From DASRHT01 sp035293765 (GTDB lineage: Bacteria > Chloroflexota > Ktedonobacteria > Ktedonobacterales > Ktedonobacteraceae): a stretch of 64,000 bases of DNA. Below are positions 9,949 to 19,958 of the stretch, one piece after another; the first letter of the stretch is position 1; each line of letters starts with the position of its first letter. Both the position numbers and the translations under genes were made by a program. The stretch is taken from contig DATGMF010000060.1 in assembly GCA_035293765.1 (NCBI GenBank), forward strand, positions 156,682 through 220,681. The letters are read 5' to 3'. Below the pieces are notes generated by a model, which saw only the letters and a program-made list of their open reading frames with translations, was not told the DNA's origin and did no database searches.

Positions 9949-12900
9949 GTGAGTGATACAATGCGCAGAACCCTGGATCTTTCCACGAGAAGGAAAGAAC
10001 TTTTAGAGAAGCTGAAGCAGCAGCAGGGCATTATTCCCGCTGCATCCGTCCCCCTTTTAAAGCCTGTCCCAAGAGAGGCTAGGCAGCTCTTTCCCCTCTC
10101 TTTTGCGCAACAACGACTCTGGCTGCTGGATCAGTTGGAGCCAGGCACGCCAATCTACAATATTCCGCTGGCATTGCGTTTATCAGGCAATATCAATGTG
10201 GAGGCACTCAAATATGCTCTTTGCGCAGTGATACGGCGGCACGAGGCGTTGCGCACGGCAATTGTGGCAGTGGAGGGAGTGCCCCTTCAAAAAATCATGC
10301 CAGCAGACGCCTTATTGATACCACTGACTGATTTGCGAGCTATGGATCAAAAGAAGCGACAGCAGGAAGCATTGCGCCTGGTCGCAGAGGAGGCAGTCCA
10401 GCCATTTGATCTGAGCCAGGGCCCGCTGATCCGAGCTGCCCTGTTTCAACTGGCAGCAGACGAATATATCTTAACGATTACGATGCATCATATTGCTGCT
10501 GATGCATGGTCGGTAGAGGTGCTGTACCAGGAAATCATCGCGCACTATAGCGCATTTGAGCAAGGACGTCCCTCCCCGTTGCCGCCATTGCCAGTGCAAT
10601 ACATCGATTACGCTCTCTGGCAACGCCAGTGGCTGCAAGGGGAGATGCTTGAGCGGCAGCTTGGTTATTGGAAGGAACAACTGGCGAATCTACCGACCTT
10701 ATTACAACTGCCGACGGATCGCCCCCGCCCCACAATCCAGACGTTCCACGGCGCAAGCGTTTCTTTCAGCCTCTCGTCGCTGCTGACAGCTCGCCTTAAA
10801 GCTCTTAGCCAGCGAGAGGGGGTAACGTTATTTATGATGCTGCTCGCGGCCTTTCAAGTCTGGCTATACCGTCATACAGCTCAAGAAGATATCACCGTGG
10901 GAACGCCCGTTGCTAACCGCCTCCAGGCGGATCTGGAGCCGCTGATCGGCTTTTTTATCAATACGCTGGTGCTGCGTACCGATCTTTCAGGCAATCCCAG
11001 TTTTCGCGATGTTCTCAGACGAGTAAGAGATGTTACGCTGAATGGCTTTAACTGCCGCGAGGTCCCGTTTGAACTGATTGTTGAGACGCTACAGCCAGAG
11101 CGAAATCTAAGCTATTCTCCCCTGTTCCAGGTACTCTTTACCTTACAGAATGTATCTGCATCATCTACGCAAATCCCTTCAATCCCAGCGCCGGATTTTA
11201 TTTGCGAGCCTTTAGAGGGTGAAAATACGGTCGCCAAGTTTGATCTCACACTGGCAATGAGCGAAGAGGAGATGGAGGGAGAATCTATCCTGAAAGGTGA
11301 GTTTGAGTATAACTCCGATCTGTTTGATGCAGCCACCATCGACCGCTTTACCCGACGTTTTATCGCTCTACTCGAAGCGATAGTGGAACAACCAGACCTG
11401 CGCATGCGAGAGTTGACGTGTCTCCCTCCCGCCGAGCGCGAACAGTTGCTTATCACCTGGAACGCCACGCAAAGACCGTATGGGCAGGTTCAGTGTATTC
11501 ACCAGCTCTTTGCAGAGCAGGCAACTCTTACACCCGATGCCATCGCGCTCGTTTTTGAGGACGAGCAGATCAGCTATGACGTGCTCAATCATCGGGCCAA
11601 TCAACTCGCCAACTATCTGGTAAAGCGAGGAGTAGCGCCAGAAGTCCGCGTGGGTATTTGCATAGAGCGTTCAATAGATATGGTCATAGGGCTTTTAGGT
11701 ATTTTAAAGGCAGGGGGAGCCTACGTCCCTCTCGACCCCGCTTATCCCACCGAACGTATCACCTTTACGCTCCAGGACGCTGGCATTTCACTGCTTCTAA
11801 CGCATCAATCGCTGCTGCCCCGTTTACCCCAAATTGCTGTAGAGAGTATCTGCCTGGATAGCTTATGGCAGGAACTGACGCTGGAAAGCGCGACAGATCC
11901 TGATAGTGCGGTGCGCGCTGAAAATCTGGCCTACGTGATTTATACATCAGGTTCCACGGGCAAGCCTAAGGGCGTAATGATCCCTCATCGCGCCCTGTAC
12001 AACCATATGCGCTGGATGCAGGCGGATCTCCCTCTGACCGGATCGGATCGAGTACTGCAAAAAACTCCTTTCAGCTTTGATGCCTCCATCTGGGAGTTCT
12101 ATGCCCCCCTCCTCGCTGGCGCTCAACTGGTAATCGCCCGACAAGGTGGACATCAGGATAGCGACTACCTGATAGCTGCCTGCATTGAGTACGGCATTAC
12201 AATCTTGCAACTGGTGCCATCGGTGCTACGATTACTCCTGGAACAGGGCGCTGGGATGAGCCGCTGCCATAGCCTTAGAAGCGTCTTTTGTGGAGGGGAA
12301 GAACTTACAGCGGACTTGCAAAGAGCTTTTCACGCCCAACTCGATGGAGACCTCTATAACCTCTATGGCCCGAGCGAAACGACCGTCCAGGTGGCATACT
12401 GGCACTGTCGCGCAAATGACGGGCTACGCGTCCCTATTGGACGGCCCATTGCTAACACCTATATCTACCTGCTCGACGCCCATCAGCAGGTGGTGCCGGT
12501 CGGGGTTGCAGGAGAAATATATATCGGAGGCGAGAATCTTGGCCGTGGATACCTGGACCAGGCAGCATTGACCGCCGAGCGTTTCGTCCCTGATCCTTAT
12601 AGTAGCAAGCCCGGGGCGCGGCTGTACCGCACCGGCGATCTTGGTCGCGTTCAGGCAGATGGCAGCCTGGAATATCTGGGGCGAATTGACCACCAGGTAA
12701 AAATACGCGGGCATCGTATCGAAACAGGAGAAATCGAAAGCGTACTGATCCAGCATCCCGTAGTACAGGATGCGGTGGTGATAGTCCATGAAGATCGTCC
12801 CGGGAACAAATATCTGGTCGCTTATATTGTCACCAATCAAGATGGGGCGGCGCTATCTCAGGAATTACGCCAGTTTTTGCGGGCAAGATTACCCGATTAC

Positions 12901-15900
12901 ATGCTTCCTGCCGTCTATATGCCCTTGCCGCACCTGCCGCTAACCCATCATGGCAAGCTGGATCGACAGGCGCTACCCATACCACAGGCGAAGACGACAC
13001 GCCAGCAGATTCAGTTCCCGCGCAACCCGCAAGAGGAGGCTATGGCTGACATCTGGAAAGAGGTGCTTGGCTTGCAGATGCTGGATATACGCGAGAATTT
13101 TTTCGAGATCGGCGGGCATTCGCTACTTGCTATGCAGGTGATTTCGCGTATTCGGGCCGTTTTCCAGCTCGAATTGCCCCTACGCAGCCTGTTTGAAGCT
13201 CCCACGGTCGAGGAACTGACCAGCATGATTGTTCTCGCCCGCAATGGGGACCAGCAACCGCTTGAGCCGCCCATTACGCGTGCGCCTCGCAAGCTAGCAA
13301 GGCAACACACGGCTCCGATCTCCTTCGCGCAGCAGCGGCTATGGATTCTGGACAGGATCGATCCCGGCAAAGCCACTTATAACATGCCATTAGCCTTACG
13401 CCTCTCCGGCCCACTAAACGTAGCAGCGCTGGAACGCAGCCTGTGTGAAATAGTGACGCGTCATGCAGTGCTACGGACAACATTTCCCATTATGAATGAT
13501 ACGCCCATCCAATCTATCATGCCAGCGCCAGTGACGATGATCTTGCCCTTTATTGATCTGAGGCATCTGCCCGCTGATGAGCGTTGGCAAGCATTACTAG
13601 CGGTGGTCGCTGAAGAAGCTGAAAAACCATTTAATCTGGTAACAGGCCCATTATTGCGCATCCATTTGCTGGTTTCAGTATCCTCAAGCGGATCGGATAG
13701 CCATCGGCTCCCACCGCTCCCCTTGAAGGGAAGTATAACATCAAACCCGAAGATGTCAAGTGGAAATGCACCAGGGGTAGACGAGACGGAGCATGTGCTC
13801 TTGCTCACCATGCATCACATCGTCTCCGATGGCTGGTCAATGGACGTTCTCAATCGCGAACTGGCGATCCTTTATCTCGCTTTCTCCGCCGGGAAGCCCT
13901 CGCCATTACCTCCTCTCTCCATCCAGTACGCCGATTACGCGATCTGGCAGCGCCAATGGCTCCAGGGGGATGTTCTGGAACGCCAGTTAAATTACTGGAG
14001 AAAGCAACTGGCGGGAGCTCCGTCGCTCCTGGCTTTGCCGACGGATCAGCCCAGAAGCGCCATTCGCAGCTCTCGCGGCGCCAGCTATAGCTTTGTCATT
14101 TTGCCAGCGCAGGTCGCAGCACTACAAAAGCTGGGGCAACATGCAGGAGCTACCCTTTTTATGACCTTACTCGCGGCTTTTCAGGTCTTCCTCTGCCGCT
14201 ATTGCAACCAGGACGATATCGTCGTCGGCACTCCTATTGCCAATCGTACCCATAAAGAAGTCGAAGACCTGATCGGCTTCTTCGTCAATACGCTGGTGCT
14301 GCGTACCGATCTTTCCCGCAACCCTTCCTTCCTGGAGGTAATAGAGCGCGTGCGCCATGTGGTATTAGATGCAATCACCTACCAGGATATTCCTTTCGAG
14401 CAAATTGTTGAGGCGCTCCAACCAGAGCGCGACCTGGGGCGTTCTCCCCTGTTCCAGGTGATGTTCGTACTGCAAAATGCCTCTCAGGAACAGCTCGATA
14501 TCTCGCCGCTGGTCGCTTCTCCACTGGAAGTTGAGCATAACATTGCCAAGTTTGACCTCACGCTGGCGCTGACGCAAAGCGATCATGGCCTGGAGGGTGC
14601 ATTTGAGTACAACACCGATCTTTTTGAGCACGATACTATTGCCCGCATGGCGGAACATTTCCAGATATTGCTTACAGCCATCGTCAATTCCCCTGCTCAA
14701 ACTATACAAAGGTTGCCGCTTCTCCCACAAGAGCAATACCGGCAAATAGTGATTGATTGGAACGCAACCGGGAGAAATTATGCGCAGGAACAACTGATCT
14801 ATGCACTGGTTGAAGAACAGGCCGCGCTCCATCCAGCAGTTCCGGCGATCTCCGCTCGCGGCAAGGAGATGAGCTATGGCGAGCTTAACAGGAGAGCCAA
14901 TCAACTGGCCCATCACTTGCAAACGCAAGGAGTCAGGCCAGGGTGCTATGTGGGGATCTATCTGCCGCGCACCCTGGAGATGATCGTTGCGCTGCTCGCC
15001 ACGCTTAAAGCCGGTGCAGCATATCTACCGCTCGATGCGTCCACGCCGCCAGCGCGCGTTGCTTTTATGCTAGGAGAGACGCAGACCGCACTGCTTATCA
15101 CGCAGAAAACGATGGCGGCACGGCTCACAACATGTGAGACTCCTTTGCTCTGCCTGGATAAAGAGGAGGAACGGCTGAAAACGCAGCCAGTTGAGAACCT
15201 TGCAGTAAGGATCACGCCTGAGTATCCGGCCTATATCATTTATACCTCCGGCTCAACGGGAAATCCTAAAGGGGTTATTATCAACCACAAAGCTCTTTTG
15301 AATATGGTTTCCTGGTACCAGGAGACCTTCAGGGTGACTGAACAGGACAAAACAACGCACCTTGCAAATTTGGGATTTGATGCAGCGGTATTCGAAATCT
15401 GGCCCTACCTGAGCAGAGGAGCGCTGCTCTACCTGGTGGAGGAGGAAGTACGCCTTTCTCCCACGGCCCTGGTTCCCTGGCTCGTTAAACGTGGCATCAC
15501 TATCAGCTTCCTGCCAACCTCACTGGTGGAAATGGTGGTGAATCGTCCGTGGCCCGCTCAAACAGCCTTGCGTTTCTTGCTGACGGGAGGAGATCAACTG
15601 CATCGCGCGCCTGCGAAAGACCTGCCATTTACACTGATCAATATGTATGGCCCGACAGAAAATACCGTGGTCACTACTTGGGCTCCGATTGCGGCAGAGC
15701 AAGAGGAACTGCCAGTTTCAGGAGAGAAGCGCCTGCCGGTCATCGGACGAGCCATTGCCAATGCGCAGCTCTACGTTTTGAACCGGGCAGGAGAACCCCA
15801 GCCCCTCGGGGTGCCAGGAGAGCTGTATATTGGCGGGCAGAGCCTATCTCAGGGATATTTGCATCGTCCCGATCTTACAGCAACATGCTTTGTACCAGAT

Positions 15901-17358
15901 CCGTTTGGCCCACAGCCAGGAGCGCGCCTGTACAGGACAGGAGACATCGTGCGGTATCTGGCGGATGGCAATCTTGAATTTCTAGGGCGACGCGATCATC
16001 AGGTCAAGATCCGGGGCTTCCGCATTGAGCTAGGAGAGATTGAAACAGCATTGATGAGTTATGCGGGCGTGCGCGAGGCTGTTGTTGTGGTCAGTGAAAG
16101 CCTGCCCGGAGAGAAACGGCTCGCGGCTTACGTGGTCCCACAGGAAAAAGTATCTTTGTCAAAGGAGGGACTGCAACGATCTTTGAAAGAACGCCTGCCT
16201 GACTATATGGTCCCCGTGTCCATCGCTTTTATCGAGGAACTGCCTCTGACCCCTCACGGGAAAATCGACCGGCAGGCGCTGGCGCTACGCCGTCCCATCA
16301 CAACGACGACCCAGGAGAAGCATATCGCGGCTCGCGATGCTATCGAACTACAGCTAGTCCACCTCTGGGAGAGGCTTTTAGGAGTCAGTCCTATTGGAGT
16401 GACGGATAACTTTTTCCAGCTAGGCGGCCATTCTCTTACAGGAGTGCGTTTGATGTCACAGATTCAGCGTCTCTTTGGCGTCGATCTGCCGCTCTCAACG
16501 CTTTTCGAGGGAGCGACCATCGCATCTCTGGCCGCGGTATTACGTCAACAGGAAGCAGCTATTACGCAGACGCCGCTCGTCGAGATACAGCCGGAGGGGA
16601 GCAACCCCCCGTTCTTCTGCGTTCACCCTTCCGGCGGCGAAGTGCTCTGTTACATGAACCTGGCGCGTCACCTGGGCGCCGATCAACCGGTGTACGGTCT
16701 GCGGGCCTTAGACCCGGATGCTCACACCTCTCTCGAAGAGATGGCGAGGGCATACATAGAAGCGTTGCGTACAGTCCAGCAGCATGGGCCATACTTTCTG
16801 GGAGGCTGGTCAATGGGGGGCGTCATCGCCTTTGAGATGGCCCGGCAATTAGAGGAACGAGGCGAGCACATTGCTTTTCTGGGCCTCTTTGATAGCCATC
16901 TCCCTCCTCATCAAATTGATGATGAACACACGCTGCTGACGAAATTTGTGAGCGATCTGGCTGGAATGTCCGACGTAGCGTTTTCGTTTGGAGAAGACGA
17001 GCCATCTGCCGCTGATAGCGAAGCGCAATTGCAACATTTCCTGCTGGATGCTCAGCGCGCAAATATTTTGCCGCCGGGAGTAGATGCAAGTTATATTAAA
17101 CGCCAGTTTCTCATTTTCAAGCAGAACCTCAAGGCTCTTTGTGCCTATCAGCCCCGACCATATGGCGGTCATATAACCCTGTATCAGGCCAGCGCATTCA
17201 CCGATGGGAAGCCTGTGGAGATCACGTATGGCTGGCACCAATTTGCTAAACAGGTACATAACCACGCAGTACCAGGCAATCATTATACGATGATGCGCGA
17301 TCCGCAGGTCGAGATACTGGCAAGGCAGGTACGTGCCAGCATCAAGGGTGAGAAGTAA
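9949..17358 (+). CDS. Two-module NRPS with terminal thioesterase (C-A-T-C-A-T-TE)
   Basis: This 2469-residue synthetase adds two residues and releases the peptide. Motifs: C1 HHIAADA at 180 (the usual final Gly is Ala); A1 YTSGSTG at 665, NLYGPSE near 804, YRTGD at 893; carrier Ser1058; C2 HHIVSDG at 1289; A2 YTSGSTG at 1765; carrier Ser2162; thioesterase GWSMGG with Ser2288, Asp2315 and His2445. The A1 pocket reads DAWQFGLVQ(K), similar to Gln-type codes. A2 reads DAFFLTMVV(K), suggesting an aliphatic residue. About 34 extra residues (1242-1276) sit in the C2 loop before HHIVSDG; they are encoded by a dispersed repeat (13673-13775). The start is GTG with Shine-Dalgarno GGGAAGG. The thioesterase implies this protein acts last in the pathway. 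Confidence 0.96.
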   Translation: MSDTMRRTLDLSTRRKELLEKLKQQQGIIPAASVPLLKPVPREARQLFPLSFAQQRLWLLDQLEPGTPIYNIPLALRLSGNINVEALKYALCAVIRRHEALRTAIVAVEGVPLQKIMPADALLIPLTDLRAMDQKKRQQEALRLVAEEAVQPFDLSQGPLIRAALFQLAADEYILTITMHHIAADAWSVEVLYQEIIAHYSAFEQGRPSPLPPLPVQYIDYALWQRQWLQGEMLERQLGYWKEQLANLPTLLQLPTDRPRPTIQTFHGASVSFSLSSLLTARLKALSQREGVTLFMMLLAAFQVWLYRHTAQEDITVGTPVANRLQADLEPLIGFFINTLVLRTDLSGNPSFRDVLRRVRDVTLNGFNCREVPFELIVETLQPERNLSYSPLFQVLFTLQNVSASSTQIPSIPAPDFICEPLEGENTVAKFDLTLAMSEEEMEGESILKGEFEYNSDLFDAATIDRFTRRFIALLEAIVEQPDLRMRELTCLPPAEREQLLITWNATQRPYGQVQCIHQLFAEQATLTPDAIALVFEDEQISYDVLNHRANQLANYLVKRGVAPEVRVGICIERSIDMVIGLLGILKAGGAYVPLDPAYPTERITFTLQDAGISLLLTHQSLLPRLPQIAVESICLDSLWQELTLESATDPDSAVRAENLAYVIYTSGSTGKPKGVMIPHRALYNHMRWMQADLPLTGSDRVLQKTPFSFDASIWEFYAPLLAGAQLVIARQGGHQDSDYLIAACIEYGITILQLVPSVLRLLLEQGAGMSRCHSLRSVFCGGEELTADLQRAFHAQLDGDLYNLYGPSETTVQVAYWHCRANDGLRVPIGRPIANTYIYLLDAHQQVVPVGVAGEIYIGGENLGRGYLDQAALTAERFVPDPYSSKPGARLYRTGDLGRVQADGSLEYLGRIDHQVKIRGHRIETGEIESVLIQHPVVQDAVVIVHEDRPGNKYLVAYIVTNQDGAALSQELRQFLRARLPDYMLPAVYMPLPHLPLTHHGKLDRQALPIPQAKTTRQQIQFPRNPQEEAMADIWKEVLGLQMLDIRENFFEIGGHSLLAMQVISRIRAVFQLELPLRSLFEAPTVEELTSMIVLARNGDQQPLEPPITRAPRKLARQHTAPISFAQQRLWILDRIDPGKATYNMPLALRLSGPLNVAALERSLCEIVTRHAVLRTTFPIMNDTPIQSIMPAPVTMILPFIDLRHLPADERWQALLAVVAEEAEKPFNLVTGPLLRIHLLVSVSSSGSDSHRLPPLPLKGSITSNPKMSSGNAPGVDETEHVLLLTMHHIVSDGWSMDVLNRELAILYLAFSAGKPSPLPPLSIQYADYAIWQRQWLQGDVLERQLNYWRKQLAGAPSLLALPTDQPRSAIRSSRGASYSFVILPAQVAALQKLGQHAGATLFMTLLAAFQVFLCRYCNQDDIVVGTPIANRTHKEVEDLIGFFVNTLVLRTDLSRNPSFLEVIERVRHVVLDAITYQDIPFEQIVEALQPERDLGRSPLFQVMFVLQNASQEQLDISPLVASPLEVEHNIAKFDLTLALTQSDHGLEGAFEYNTDLFEHDTIARMAEHFQILLTAIVNSPAQTIQRLPLLPQEQYRQIVIDWNATGRNYAQEQLIYALVEEQAALHPAVPAISARGKEMSYGELNRRANQLAHHLQTQGVRPGCYVGIYLPRTLEMIVALLATLKAGAAYLPLDASTPPARVAFMLGETQTALLITQKTMAARLTTCETPLLCLDKEEERLKTQPVENLAVRITPEYPAYIIYTSGSTGNPKGVIINHKALLNMVSWYQETFRVTEQDKTTHLANLGFDAAVFEIWPYLSRGALLYLVEEEVRLSPTALVPWLVKRGITISFLPTSLVEMVVNRPWPAQTALRFLLTGGDQLHRAPAKDLPFTLINMYGPTENTVVTTWAPIAAEQEELPVSGEKRLPVIGRAIANAQLYVLNRAGEPQPLGVPGELYIGGQSLSQGYLHRPDLTATCFVPDPFGPQPGARLYRTGDIVRYLADGNLEFLGRRDHQVKIRGFRIELGEIETALMSYAGVREAVVVVSESLPGEKRLAAYVVPQEKVSLSKEGLQRSLKERLPDYMVPVSIAFIEELPLTPHGKIDRQALALRRPITTTTQEKHIAARDAIELQLVHLWERLLGVSPIGVTDNFFQLGGHSLTGVRLMSQIQRLFGVDLPLSTLFEGATIASLAAVLRQQEAAITQTPLVEIQPEGSNPPFFCVHPSGGEVLCYMNLARHLGADQPVYGLRALDPDAHTSLEEMARAYIEALRTVQQHGPYFLGGWSMGGVIAFEMARQLEERGEHIAFLGLFDSHLPPHQIDDEHTLLTKFVSDLAGMSDVAFSFGEDEPSAADSEAQLQHFLLDAQRANILPPGVDASYIKRQFLIFKQNLKALCAYQPRPYGGHITLYQASAFTDGKPVEITYGWHQFAKQVHNHAVPGNHYTMMRDPQVEILARQVRASIKGEK
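13673..13775 (+). repeat. Dispersed element of about 103 bp, copy A, inside the NRPS reading frame
   Basis: The sequence begins TTTCAGTATCCTCAAGCGG and ends near TGGAAATGCACCAGG. It aligns along its whole length with 27217-27318, with the ends best conserved and a short hairpin (CCCTTGAAGGG here, CCCTCTTGGGG there) in the middle. It adds roughly 34 codons in frame to the second condensation domain. Its first 23 bases are the reverse complement of positions 14-36 of the variant CRISPR repeats at 63598-63852. Confidence 0.75.
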
Positions 17359-17360
17359 GT

Positions 17361-18395
17361 ATGCAAGAAGAGATGTTGCACTTTCTCTCTCTCTATGCCT
17401 CGACATTTCCGCAGAGAAAGCATATTCGTATTGTTGCCTGCACGAACGTCAGCACAGGCTGGGAGGGGGAGCTGCTCAGCATCGAGTTGGAGTACGAAGA
17501 AGGAGGGGAGAGAGGCAATGCAGCAGTTATTTTAAAGCTGTACTATGGACAAAGCGGTATAGACAAGGCAGAGAGAGAATTTCATAGTTTACAGCTATTG
17601 GCTCAGGCGCATTATCCAGTGCCCCGCGTCCTGTTCTCGGCCTTGAACGACTCTCCCTTTGGTCGGGCAGCTGTGGCGATGGAAAAAATCCAGGGCGACA
17701 CAGCCGCCCATATCTTCGATAACGCTCCTCAAGAACGTCAACAGGTCTTGATCACGCAATGCTGTCAATTGTACGTAGACCTCCATACACTGGATTGGCA
17801 GCCGCTTGTTCCTGATCCAGCAATATATCAAACAAAGGATGTCATTTCTTCCCGGCTCGCACAGATAGTAACCTCCAGTGAGCAGCAGCTCCCAGGAGTC
17901 TTTGAGCCGGTCATACAATGGTTACAAAATAGATCTCCAGAGATATCACGGCGACGGTTGTCTATCTTCCACGGAGACTTTCACCTCAACAACCTTATCG
18001 TCAGGGATGATGGCGCATTATTTGTGATTGATTGGACGGGCACCGATCTGTCAGATTATCGTTTTGATCTAGGATGGACCCTGCTACTGCTACGCACACA
18101 GAATTCAGAGGAACTGGCGGAAAGAGTGCTAAAAGAGTATGAACGCCTCGCCGGTCACAGTATTGAGCAGTTAGAGTTTTTCGAGGTGCTGGCCTGTTTG
18201 AAAAGGCTCTTTGAGATTACGCTCTCTTTAAAAAGCGGAACGGCGCTGCTAGGTATCAAACCAGAGGCGGTAAAAGAGATCAAACAGCAGATCCATCATA
18301 TCCAGGCGGTCTATGCCCAACTCCAGCAGCGAACCGCCTGTTCTTTACCTGAAATAGAGAAGCTTGTTCTGGCCTCCGGGGAGCAAACCGACTGA
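17361..18395 (+). CDS. APH/choline-kinase-family phosphotransferase
   Basis: This 344-residue protein has the kinase core of aminoglycoside phosphotransferases. The catalytic loop HGDFHLNNLIV lies near residue 204, and the metal-binding Asp follows in VIDWTGTDLSDYRFDLGW. The N-terminal lobe contains a VVAMEK-like strand region. It starts two bases after the NRPS stop, with its Shine-Dalgarno sequence (AAGGGTGAG) inside the NRPS end, so the two are translationally linked. In this setting it may phosphorylate the peptide product or a precursor, for tailoring or self-protection. The substrate cannot be read from sequence. The convergent gap to 18454 shows no clear terminator. Confidence 0.85.
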   Translation: MQEEMLHFLSLYASTFPQRKHIRIVACTNVSTGWEGELLSIELEYEEGGERGNAAVILKLYYGQSGIDKAEREFHSLQLLAQAHYPVPRVLFSALNDSPFGRAAVAMEKIQGDTAAHIFDNAPQERQQVLITQCCQLYVDLHTLDWQPLVPDPAIYQTKDVISSRLAQIVTSSEQQLPGVFEPVIQWLQNRSPEISRRRLSIFHGDFHLNNLIVRDDGALFVIDWTGTDLSDYRFDLGWTLLLLRTQNSEELAERVLKEYERLAGHSIEQLEFFEVLACLKRLFEITLSLKSGTALLGIKPEAVKEIKQQIHHIQAVYAQLQQRTACSLPEIEKLVLASGEQTD

Positions 18396-18453
18396 TGCGA
18401 CCAGGCCAGCATCAAATCCCCCAAATTCACATTTTCTTCCTTCTTTGTTCAAA

Positions 18454-19146
18454 CTACAACATCGGCAGAAGATTATGCGCCTGAGCATATCTCACCGCCT
18501 GAGTACGGCTATGAACGTTGAGCTTATTGTAGATGTTATTGATATGCCGTTTTACCGTTCCCACAGTTACCACGAGAGCATCAGCGATCTCCTGATTTGA
18601 CATGCCACCAGCTATATAGCCCAGCACCTCCAGTTCACGCTTGCTCAAAGGTTCGGGCACGATGAAAAGATCAGCATCGGAGGAGGCTTTAAAGGGAAGA
18701 CCTGTTTCAACGGTTTTAGCAAGAACGGAGCGAGTAAGGTTATAAAATGTTTCTCGACAGCGGGCCGTGAGATCCTGATGCATCATCAGGTAGGTGCGCA
18801 CGCTGGCAATCTCCGCCTGGATGCTCTCTTTTTCACTGGAGGTCCAGGATTGCAGGCTACGCTCGACCACCTGTAGCTGCTGCCTTGCCTGCTCATACTG
18901 CTGTACAAAAAGTAGCACATGGATGTAGATAAGGCCGAAGCGCGGATGAGAATCAAGGATCTCTCTCGGTAAACATTCAAGCCACTGAATCAACTGCATC
19001 CCGTTGTCGGGGAGAAACGTCACCTCTGGATAGAGATTGTCTCTGATAGCACAGGAGAGCCGATCAAGGAGGGAGCCCTCGAGCTGACCTGACTGTTTGG
19101 CGACGAGTTGCTGAGAGAAGCTCTGATTGGGATAAGAATTCATCAT
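18454..19146 (-). CDS. LuxR-type regulator with a MalT-like helical tail
   Basis: This 230-residue protein ends in a LuxR/GerE DNA-binding domain: SKRELEVLGYIAGGMSNQEIA, then VTVGTVKRHINNIYNKL, residues about 165-228. The N-terminal half (WLECLPREILDSHPRFGLIYIHVLL...QARQQLQVVE) resembles the helical-repeat region that precedes the HTH in MalT/LAL regulators. The large N-terminal ATPase of that family is absent, so the protein looks like a stand-alone LAL C-terminus. Two adjacent ATGs (19146 and 19143) follow a GGAAG Shine-Dalgarno sequence. It is the last gene of a four-gene minus-strand cassette. Confidence 0.85.
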   Translation of the reverse strand: MMNSYPNQSFSQQLVAKQSGQLEGSLLDRLSCAIRDNLYPEVTFLPDNGMQLIQWLECLPREILDSHPRFGLIYIHVLLFVQQYEQARQQLQVVERSLQSWTSSEKESIQAEIASVRTYLMMHQDLTARCRETFYNLTRSVLAKTVETGLPFKASSDADLFIVPEPLSKRELEVLGYIAGGMSNQEIADALVVTVGTVKRHINNIYNKLNVHSRTQAVRYAQAHNLLPML

Positions 19147-19224
19147 ACGACACTTCCATATCTACTTGCTATAATCAACAATGTCTTTCTCGCCGGAGGT
19201 ACATGATACGCTGTCTGGCGTTCG

Positions 19225-19914
19225 TTACTGTATGCCGGGATGGAGAGCCGGGGAGCAACGGGACGAATTTTTCTCGCCCTGCTGCAAGGGTTGTTTTGGT
19301 CGGTAGAACCAACCACGTTGATGAATGAGGCAGACGGCCTCCTGGCGATTGGAAACCTCCAACTTCTGAAAGATGTGATAGATATGCGTTTTCATCGTGC
19401 TGGTGCTGATGTGCAGGCGAGAACTCATTTCTTTATAGGTAACATCCTGCAAAAGGAGCTCTAGCACCTCCTGCTCGCGCGGTGAAAAAGCCGCCAGACC
19501 GACCCAGTTTTGTTTAGCAGCCTCTAAAAGACGCAGCAAGCAGGTGGAAAGCGCCTCCTGATCAGTGCTCAAACGATAGAGCGCAGTAATGGCTTCTTCG
19601 ATCTCCTGGCGATATTCTTCCGTACGAACCCCCATTTGCTCAAATGGCAGTTCAAAAGCCCTGGCTATGCGGGGAGCAATCAGCAAAAAACGATCTTGCA
19701 TCCCAGATGCCATATCTTCTCTATCCAGCAAATCTAGCCGCATTGCGCGAGGATGCTGCTGCTGCCAATGGAGGCATTGAGGAAGATAACGCGTATACCA
19801 CAGGCGAAGCGTCTGAAGGGGGATAGTAAAAGTGATCAACAATCCCCATAGCAGCGTAGTAATCCACAACAAGGGCTGCTGTATGAGCGCAACACTCATT
19901 TTGAGCAAGAACAT
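19225..19914 (-). CDS. Membrane-anchored LuxR-family regulator
   Basis: The protein (229 residues from the chosen start) begins with a hydrophobic segment, residues about 9-34 (IQQPLLWITTLLWGLLITFTI). An amphipathic linker follows, then a LuxR HTH: FSPREQEVLELLLQDVTYKEMSSRL and STSTMKTHIYHIFQKLEVSNRQEA, and a basic tail. I chose the ATG at 19914 because it follows AAAGGGAGAAG. An in-frame ATG at 19962 overlaps the upstream stop as ATGA and would add 16 unremarkable residues. A membrane-tethered DNA-binding protein suggests signal-dependent control at the membrane. The neighbouring small proteins are candidate partners; this is inference. Confidence 0.83.
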   Translation of the reverse strand: MFLLKMSVALIQQPLLWITTLLWGLLITFTIPLQTLRLWYTRYLPQCLHWQQQHPRAMRLDLLDREDMASGMQDRFLLIAPRIARAFELPFEQMGVRTEEYRQEIEEAITALYRLSTDQEALSTCLLRLLEAAKQNWVGLAAFSPREQEVLELLLQDVTYKEMSSRLHISTSTMKTHIYHIFQKLEVSNRQEAVCLIHQRGWFYRPKQPLQQGEKNSSRCSPALHPGIQ

Positions 19915-19958
19915 GTGCTCTTCTCCCTTTCCTTGTGCCCGGTTAGTGCAATCTTTTC

